Under the pieces are notes generated by a model, which saw nothing but the letters and a program-made list of their open reading frames with translations, ran no database searches and was not told where the DNA came from. A stretch of 10,167 nucleotides of DNA from JAICLL01 sp035252155 (GTDB lineage Bacteria; Planctomycetota; Planctomycetia; Pirellulales; JAICIG01). Position numbers and translations under genes: made by a program. The stretch lies in contig DATFDL010000439.1 of assembly GCA_035252155.1 (NCBI GenBank), forward strand, positions 1 to 10,167, in the 5' to 3' direction. Below, piece by piece: positions 6,190-10,167 of this stretch (positions are counted from its first letter, which is position 1; each line of letters starts with the position of its first letter).

Positions 6190-7020
6190 TCATTCCACAG
6201 CGGCGACGGCCAGTTCCTGGGCCACGGCCTCGATGTGGGCGGACCCGACCGTGGGCTGCTCGTCGGCAAAGGCGATCAATAAGGCAAGGTCGCAGAGGCG
6301 GTTGATGCGCCGCGGCACGCCGCGCGTCAGCCGAAAGAGCGTCTCAAGCGCCGCGGTGTCGAAGATCGTTTGCTGCGCCCCGGCGGTGGTCAATCGGTGC
6401 GAGACGTAGCTCATCGTTTCCTCGACGGTGAGTGGTCGGAGCAGACACTTGGCTCCCAGCCGCTCTTCAAAATGCGGCATGCGTTCCATCATCGGCAAGA
6501 GCGCAGGCTGGCCCACCAGCAGCAGTGTCAGCAAGGGGCGTCCATCGGCTTCCATGTTCAAGAGCAACCGCAGCGTCTCGAAGGTGCGGTTGCCCTCGAG
6601 CAGTTGCGCGTCGTCAATGGCGAGCACAGTATGCCGACCCTTGGCGGCGTGCTCGCGCAGCTTGGCTTGGATGCGCGCGATCGAATCGGCAATCGTCGGC
6701 AAAGCCGTGCCAGCCGCAATCGGCGGCATGGTGCCCAGCCCAGCGGCCAACGACGCGAGCAACTCGGCGGCCGGCATCTCCGGGAATACCAATTCGACGA
6801 TTGGCTGAAATCGGTCGGGCAGTTGATCACTCAAGAGCCGCAGCAATAGCGTTTTGCCGCTACCCGGTGGGCCGGTCAGCAGGGCCGCGGAGTGTTGATT
6901 TTCGATCGTATAGCGCAGCTTGAGCAGGGCGCCTTGGTGAGCGTCGCTGGGGTAATACGCCCGTGGGTCGGCGCCGCTGCCAAAGGGCCGCCGGCTCAGC
7001 TTCCAATACGCTTCATACAT
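6190..7020 (-). CDS. ExeA/GspA-type AAA ATPase
   Basis: The 276-residue protein begins MYEAYWKLSRRPF...DPRAYY, the signature opening of ExeA/GspA-like ATPases, a group that includes ATPases of type II secretion and of exopolysaccharide/PEP-CTERM loci. Walker A is GPPGSGKT (50-57), Walker B VLAIDDAQ (132-139), a sensor-1-like LLLVGQP is at 166-172, and RGVPRRINRLCDLAL (233-247) resembles the sensor-2 region. No transmembrane helix or C-terminal peptidoglycan-binding domain is present, so it is a short, probably cytoplasmic form. Its ATG overlaps the preceding gene by 8 nt, so the two are likely translationally coupled. Next to a CpsD-like protein, a role in polysaccharide export or envelope assembly is plausible but inferred. 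Confidence 0.85.
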   Translation of the reverse strand: MYEAYWKLSRRPFGSGADPRAYYPSDAHQGALLKLRYTIENQHSAALLTGPPGSGKTLLLRLLSDQLPDRFQPIVELVFPEMPAAELLASLAAGLGTMPPIAAGTALPTIADSIARIQAKLREHAAKGRHTVLAIDDAQLLEGNRTFETLRLLLNMEADGRPLLTLLLVGQPALLPMMERMPHFEERLGAKCLLRPLTVEETMSYVSHRLTTAGAQQTIFDTAALETLFRLTRGVPRRINRLCDLALLIAFADEQPTVGSAHIEAVAQELAVAAVE

Positions 7021-7927
7021 GGGCGTCTCGCGTGAAATTTTCGATAATGGCCCAGCAATCGATGCCGGCTTGAGCCAGCCGGCGTCCTACGGCATGACTT
7101 TGCTGCAACCGGCTATGGCGGACGTCGCGCACCACCAACGCGGCGTCGATACCCGACGCCAGCACTGCCGCATATTCCTGGTCCGTGTCGTCGGCCACGG
7201 GACCGGCATCGATGCAGACCAGGTCACAGTGCGTGCGGAGCCCGGCAATGGCCGTCTTCACTGTGGTCGCATCGACGGAAGAAGAAGTCGATTCCGTCGT
7301 GAGCTCACGCAGCGGCAAGAGAATGACACGGTCGGTGAGCGATTCGACCATGGCCTCGGCGACGGCTAGCCGCTGACTGATCGCTTCGGTCCAGCCGGCC
7401 GCAGCCAGCACACCCAAGCGCGCAGCCAGTTGCGGCCTGGCAAAATCCGTGTCGATCAAGCCCACTCGGCGACCATCAGCGGCCAGGGCCGCGGCAACGA
7501 ACAGCGCGATGCTGGTGCGCCCCTCGCCGCGACGGCAGCCCGTCACGAGCAACGTCTGTGCGCCGCCGAGCAGTTGTTCGACGAGCGATGCCCACTGGTC
7601 GCACGCGGCTTCGCGCATCGCGTCAACCAGCGGCGGCCAATCGAAACGTTCGATTTCCAGGGCGGGGTGGGGCGAGGTTTGCACAGGATCTGGCAAGGTA
7701 GCCCCCGGCCTTGTGCGGGGCGGTCGGTCGTCAGTCCCCGGTGGGCCGGCCACAAGGGCCGGGGCTACCGACGCGCTGGCGTGCCGTTCAAGGGCTGGCG
7801 GGCCGGCCACAAGGGCCGGGGCTACCGACGCGCGCGGTTCGTGGTCCTGGTTCAGAAACTGCGCATGCGGTCCGCCGGCGGTCCGCCGTTGGTAAGCCTT
7901 GATCAACGCTTGGTCGAGTACGGTCAT
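7013..7927 (-). CDS. CpsD/BY-kinase-like P-loop protein with degenerate Walker A
   Basis: This 304-residue protein has the P-loop fold of bacterial tyrosine kinases (CpsD, Wzc cytoplasmic domain) and related MinD-type ATPases. Walker A is TGCRRGEGRTS (129-139), with R137 in place of the usual Lys. Walker A' is GLIDTDFARP (156-165) and Walker B is DLVCIDAGP (235-243). The C-terminus ends NFTRDAHV and lacks the Tyr cluster that BY-kinases phosphorylate. It is therefore probably a regulatory or catalytically weak relative. Residues 1-100 form a variable linker that includes a doubled ASVAPALVAGPP segment (32-44 and 51-63) encoded by an inserted palindromic DNA element. The start overlaps the upstream stop as ATGA, and its own stop overlaps the ATPase start. 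In exopolysaccharide loci, CpsD-type proteins work with a membrane activator; the preceding membrane protein could fill that place, but it has no recognisable Wzz domain. Confidence 0.75.
   Translation of the reverse strand: MTVLDQALIKAYQRRTAGGPHAQFLNQDHEPRASVAPALVAGPPALERHASASVAPALVAGPPGTDDRPPRTRPGATLPDPVQTSPHPALEIERFDWPPLVDAMREAACDQWASLVEQLLGGAQTLLVTGCRRGEGRTSIALFVAAALAADGRRVGLIDTDFARPQLAARLGVLAAAGWTEAISQRLAVAEAMVESLTDRVILLPLRELTTESTSSSVDATTVKTAIAGLRTHCDLVCIDAGPVADDTDQEYAAVLASGIDAALVVRDVRHSRLQQSHAVGRRLAQAGIDCWAIIENFTRDAHV
7697..7833. repeat. Palindromic element inserted inside the CpsD-like gene
   Basis: CACAAGGGCCGGGGCTACC occurs at 7751-7769 and again at 7808-7826, within identical 34-bp blocks (7743-7776 and 7800-7833) spaced 57 bp apart, exactly 19 codons. 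A near-identical inverted copy, GGTAGCCCCCGGCCTTGTG, lies at 7697-7715. The inverted copy and first direct copy can form a long hairpin (7697-7769) with further pairing inside (CGGGG with CCCCG). All copies are read in frame as Ala/Val/Pro-rich protein. It looks like a dispersed intergenic-type palindrome tolerated inside a coding region. Confidence 0.85.
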
Positions 7928-8607
7928 CGGCCACTTCCGCCGTTCGGCTCGTGTTCCACGTCGTCGATCGGCATCACCCCTTCCAGCCTGGCACCGAGCG
8001 ATTCTTGTGCGGCGCGGCCATCGTACTGTTGGTCGTCAGCCAATCGCTTCTGCTCAGCCAGCCGCGGCGCACCGGGGGCTTCACCCCTGGTGTCAGTGCC
8101 TTCCGACGGATCGGCCGAAGTGGTCGGCAAAGGTTCCCAAGGCGCGGCGGCATCGATCGGCGGCGTCGGCTGCATCTGGGGCGAGGCCAAGAGGTCGGTC
8201 GCCCCCGAAGTCGCCTCGGCCGAAGCCGTCGTGGGCGTTTCGGCGGGCGGCACGACGATCCGGGCCACCCCCGTGCGTTGCGGCGATACGGCGGACGCCG
8301 GCTTACGTTGAGTCCGCGGCGCCGCGGTTGGTTTGGCCGGCGGCGTAAAGACCAGGGCCAAAATCACTTGCACGGCAATCGCAGTAATGCACGCCAGCCA
8401 GATTTTCGGCTGCCCAATGAACCGATAAACCCGTGCTAATAGAGTCGGTGCCGCCGCGTCGTCGACGTGCTCCGTCGCTTCGTGCGGCGGAGCCTGATTT
8501 GCTTCGTCGACGTAGCGAGGGTCGATCGTTTCCGGCGACGGGGCCACTGGCCGCGGGCGCGGAGAAGTCAGATCGGGCAGCCGCACGGTAAGCCGCGAGG
8601 TTTGCAT
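7924..8607 (-). CDS. Unrecognised single-pass membrane protein, first gene of the polysaccharide-type operon
   Basis: I do not recognise a family. The 227-residue product has a Pro-rich N-terminal part (1-57), a basic stretch (ARVYRFIGQPK) and one hydrophobic helix (about 70-88, WLACITAIAVQVILALVF). A Pro/Ala/Thr-rich, low-complexity C-terminal part of about 138 residues follows. Charge distribution suggests a cytoplasmic N-terminus and an extracytoplasmic tail. It may anchor or activate the CpsD-like protein encoded next, whose ATG overlaps its stop by 4 nt; that is inferred from position only. The start at 8607 is preferred because AGGAG lies 5 nt upstream; an ATG at 8622 would add five residues (MSGVF) but lacks a good site. 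Confidence 0.7.
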   Translation of the reverse strand: MQTSRLTVRLPDLTSPRPRPVAPSPETIDPRYVDEANQAPPHEATEHVDDAAAPTLLARVYRFIGQPKIWLACITAIAVQVILALVFTPPAKPTAAPRTQRKPASAVSPQRTGVARIVVPPAETPTTASAEATSGATDLLASPQMQPTPPIDAAAPWEPLPTTSADPSEGTDTRGEAPGAPRLAEQKRLADDQQYDGRAAQESLGARLEGVMPIDDVEHEPNGGSGR

Positions 8608-8612
8608 GAAGA

Positions 8613-8617
8613 CTCCT
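8613..8617 (-). promoter_or_regulatory. Shine-Dalgarno site for the single-pass membrane protein
   Basis: AGGAG on the minus strand, 5 nt before ATG (8607-8605). It lies inside the five codons that the alternative start at 8622 would add, so it decides for the shorter protein. Confidence 0.6.
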
Positions 8618-8752
8618 GACATGTCGACGTAAGATCAAACAGCCGTGTCTATCGGTTCTGAACGCGCGGAGCTTGAGCTTTAACGCGATTTTTTCGGTCG
8701 GCGAAAATGCGCAATGGAAGATTGCGGAAACCGCATAAGATAAAGAGGACGG

Positions 8753-8782
8753 TTGATCTCCTGACGGCGTGAAGCATAGAAT
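8753..8782 (+). promoter_or_regulatory. Putative sigma-70-type promoter of the oxidoreductase gene
   Basis: TTGATC (8753-8758) and TAGAAT (8777-8782) are separated by 18 bp and resemble -35 and -10 boxes. Transcription would start near 8789, giving a leader of about 50 nt before the TTG at 8838. Recognised by eye only. Confidence 0.4.
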
Positions 8783-8824
8783 ACGCCCGCACCAGTGACC
8801 CCTCGCGAACCGAAGGCGGCGCCG

Positions 8825-8832
8825 AGAGGAGG
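8825..8832 (+). promoter_or_regulatory. Shine-Dalgarno site selecting the TTG start of the oxidoreductase
   Basis: AGAGGAGG ends 5 nt before TTG (8838-8840). It is the strongest ribosome site on the plus strand here and decides for the TTG start over the first in-frame ATG (codon 82), which would remove the first membrane helix. Confidence 0.7.
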
Positions 8833-8837
8833 CGGTT

Positions 8838-10167
8838 TTGACGCAATCGACTGACTATCAGCCCAGGGGGTTTGTTCGGCTGGGCAACAGGTTCGCCATC
8901 GGCCGCACCACCTTGCTAGTGTTGGTGGCCATCGCCACCATTCCCTTCGCCTTGGCCTACGTGCAGTGGCTGTCGTTCGGCCTGCCCCAAATCAGCGAGG
9001 CGGCGGCCGAAGCGGCCGGGCCCCAGCCCGAGGGTTTTCCGGTTTGGCTGCGGTTTGGGCACTATCTGAACTTCCTGTTCATGATCTTGCTGATTCGCAG
9101 CGGGTTGCAGATCTTGATGAGCCACCCGCGGCTTTATTGGACGGTACACTGCACGCCGGCCAGTGAATGGCTGCGGCTGACGCCGGTGGCCGAGCTGCCG
9201 CGCGACCGTGTCTGGACGGCCAACGACGACGCGGTGCATCTTTCGCCCTGGATCGGCCTGCCCGGCTACCGTTACAGCGTGGGCATGGCCCGGCACTGGC
9301 ATTTTCTCAGTGCGTTGTTTTGGTTGATCAATGGCGTCGTCTTTGTGGCGTTCTTGCTCAGCACCAGTTATTGGCGGCGCGTGGTGCCTACCACGTGGCA
9401 GATATTGCCCGACGCCTGGAACGTCTTCGTGCATTACGCCACTTTCCATCTGCCGCCGGAACCCGACGGCTACTACCGTTATAACGCCCTGCAACAGCTT
9501 TCGTATTTCGCGGCGATCTTTGTGCTCGCTCCACTGGCGATCGTCACCGGGCCATCGATGTCACCGGCGTTCACCGCGCGGTTCTCGTGGTATCCGCGGT
9601 TGCCGGGCAATCGGCAGATCGGACGCTCGCTGCACTTCTTCATGATGCTGTCGTTCGTCAGTTTTATTCTGGCCCATGTCTCGATGGTCGTGCTCACCGG
9701 CGTTGTGCGCAACATGAACCACATTGTGGTGGGCAAAGACAACGAGCAGCCGACGGGTATTTATTTGGGGCTGCTGGGCATCGCCATCGTCGTCGCGGTG
9801 AACGCGCTGGCCAACTGGGCGGCCTGGCGTCGGCCGAGGGCTGTGCAGCACCTGGCCAAGCTGATCGTCACGCCTGTCATGGGATTTCTATTCAACCGTT
9901 CGAATCCGCTGGCGCAGTACCGCCGCGACGATATCTCGCCCTATCTCTGGCCCAATGGCAAAGTGCCGACCTCCGACGAATGGAAATCGCTGCGGGATGG
10001 TGGTTTTCGCGATTACCGCGTGAAGATCGGCGGGCTGGTCGAGAACCCCGCCGAACTGTCGCTCGATCAGTTGCGGTCGATGGAGCGGACGGCGCAGATC
10101 ACGCTGCACCATTGCATTCAGGGGTGGTCGGGCATCGCCGAGTGGACCGGCGTGCCGATGACCACCA
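8838..10167 (+). CDS. Cytochrome b-like / molybdopterin-dependent oxidoreductase fusion (3' end cut by the window)
   Basis: The frame is open for 443 codons from TTG to the window edge. The N-terminal part is a polytopic membrane domain with helices near 25-45, 75-95, 155-175, 222-238, 265-290 and 308-325. Histidines H75 (RFGHYLNFL), H153/H155 (ARHWHFLSALFW), H266 (RSLHFFMML) and H280 (ILAHVSMVV) lie in or at the edge of helices, as expected of cytochrome b561/b6-like haem ligands. After about residue 370 begins a sulfite-oxidase-type molybdopterin domain: DYRVKIGGLVENPAELSL, then LHHCIQGWSGIAEWTGVPM with C426 as the likely molybdenum-ligating Cys. The domain continues beyond the window. The fusion suggests an extracytoplasmic Mo active site exchanging electrons with the quinone pool through membrane haems. 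The substrate is unknown. Separate cytochrome b and Mo subunits are more usual in MsrPQ-type systems. Confidence 0.85.
   Translation, partial: MTQSTDYQPRGFVRLGNRFAIGRTTLLVLVAIATIPFALAYVQWLSFGLPQISEAAAEAAGPQPEGFPVWLRFGHYLNFLFMILLIRSGLQILMSHPRLYWTVHCTPASEWLRLTPVAELPRDRVWTANDDAVHLSPWIGLPGYRYSVGMARHWHFLSALFWLINGVVFVAFLLSTSYWRRVVPTTWQILPDAWNVFVHYATFHLPPEPDGYYRYNALQQLSYFAAIFVLAPLAIVTGPSMSPAFTARFSWYPRLPGNRQIGRSLHFFMMLSFVSFILAHVSMVVLTGVVRNMNHIVVGKDNEQPTGIYLGLLGIAIVVAVNALANWAAWRRPRAVQHLAKLIVTPVMGFLFNRSNPLAQYRRDDISPYLWPNGKVPTSDEWKSLRDGGFRDYRVKIGGLVENPAELSLDQLRSMERTAQITLHHCIQGWSGIAEWTGVPMTT

Larger units (their letters stand above)
8608..8837. other. Divergent intergenic region between the operon and the oxidoreductase gene
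   Basis: The 230-bp gap separates two divergent transcription units and must hold promoters for both. Three small inverted repeats cluster in it: TTTTCG/CGAAAA (8691-8696 and 8702-8707), CGCAAT/ATTGCG (8710-8715 and 8721-8726) and TGCGG/CCGCA (8723-8735), the last two overlapping. They lie 18-60 bp upstream of the putative plus-strand -35 box and could be regulator sites. No minus-strand promoter stood out and no gene is convincing here. Confidence 0.45.

Noticed and set aside
6077..6193. RimI start at ATG 6193, overlapping the ATPase stop
   Set aside because: The added 39 residues do not look like part of a GNAT domain, whereas ATG 6076 has a near-perfect AAGGAGG. Translational coupling from 6193 cannot be fully excluded.
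7743..7833. CRISPR-like array, because of the identical 34-bp blocks
   Set aside because: There are only two direct copies with a 23-bp interval, in frame inside a gene, plus an inverted copy. This fits a palindromic element, not a CRISPR array.
7430..8311. A 293-codon plus-strand frame opposite the CpsD-like and membrane-protein genes
   Set aside because: It spans the boundary of two coupled genes and crosses the palindromic element; it has no domain signature.
8649..8846. A 65-codon minus-strand frame in the divergent region
   Set aside because: It overlaps the oxidoreductase ribosome site and start and the putative promoter, with no recognisable protein features.
8916..9494. A 192-codon minus-strand frame opposite the oxidoreductase
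   Set aside because: The plus strand there encodes clear membrane helices with haem-type His; the minus frame is a shadow.

Overview
This GC-rich window most resembles the chromosome of a planctomycete (Planctomycetota, probably Pirellulales-like). That assignment is inferred from protein character: the GyrA with an acidic C-terminal insertion, a DUF4261 protein, a cytochrome b/molybdopterin oxidoreductase fusion, and short palindromic elements scattered between and inside genes. No rRNA, tRNA, CRISPR array or insertion sequence was seen.

Layout. Plus strand: a possible terminator (26-71), then gyrA (104-2869, TTG start) and a DUF4261 protein with two C-terminal membrane helices (2977-3960), which ends in a strong hairpin. 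Minus strand, convergent with these: an exported two-domain thioredoxin-like protein (4040-5257), a RimI-like acetyltransferase (5555-6076), and a tightly overlapping three-gene set (8607 down to 6190) encoding a single-pass membrane protein, a CpsD/BY-kinase-like P-loop protein and an ExeA/GspA-type AAA ATPase. Plus strand, divergent from that operon: the start of a long membrane protein joining a cytochrome b-like domain to a molybdopterin (sulfite-oxidase-type) domain, running off the window end at 10167.

Main discovery candidate. The thioredoxin-like gene has a single in-frame TGA at codon 123 (4889-4891). One continuous thioredoxin fold lies across it in the same frame. The TGA falls where a redox-active Cys would be expected. 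A perfect 7-bp hairpin with a GGGC loop begins 17 nt downstream, its loop 24 nt from the TGA, which fits the geometry of a bacterial SECIS element. I read it as a probable secreted selenoprotein. A nonsense mutation or sequencing error is the main alternative.

Other signals. A palindrome of the form TGTAGAACGGAAT..ATTCCGTT sits in sense orientation at the 3' ends of three genes and supplies the TAG stop codon of two. A different palindromic element is inserted in frame inside the CpsD-like gene, where it is translated as a repeated Ala/Pro-rich segment. The CpsD-like protein has Arg in place of the Walker A Lys, GyrA has Pro at the quinolone-contact position equivalent to E. coli Asp87, and RimI has Phe in place of its catalytic Tyr.
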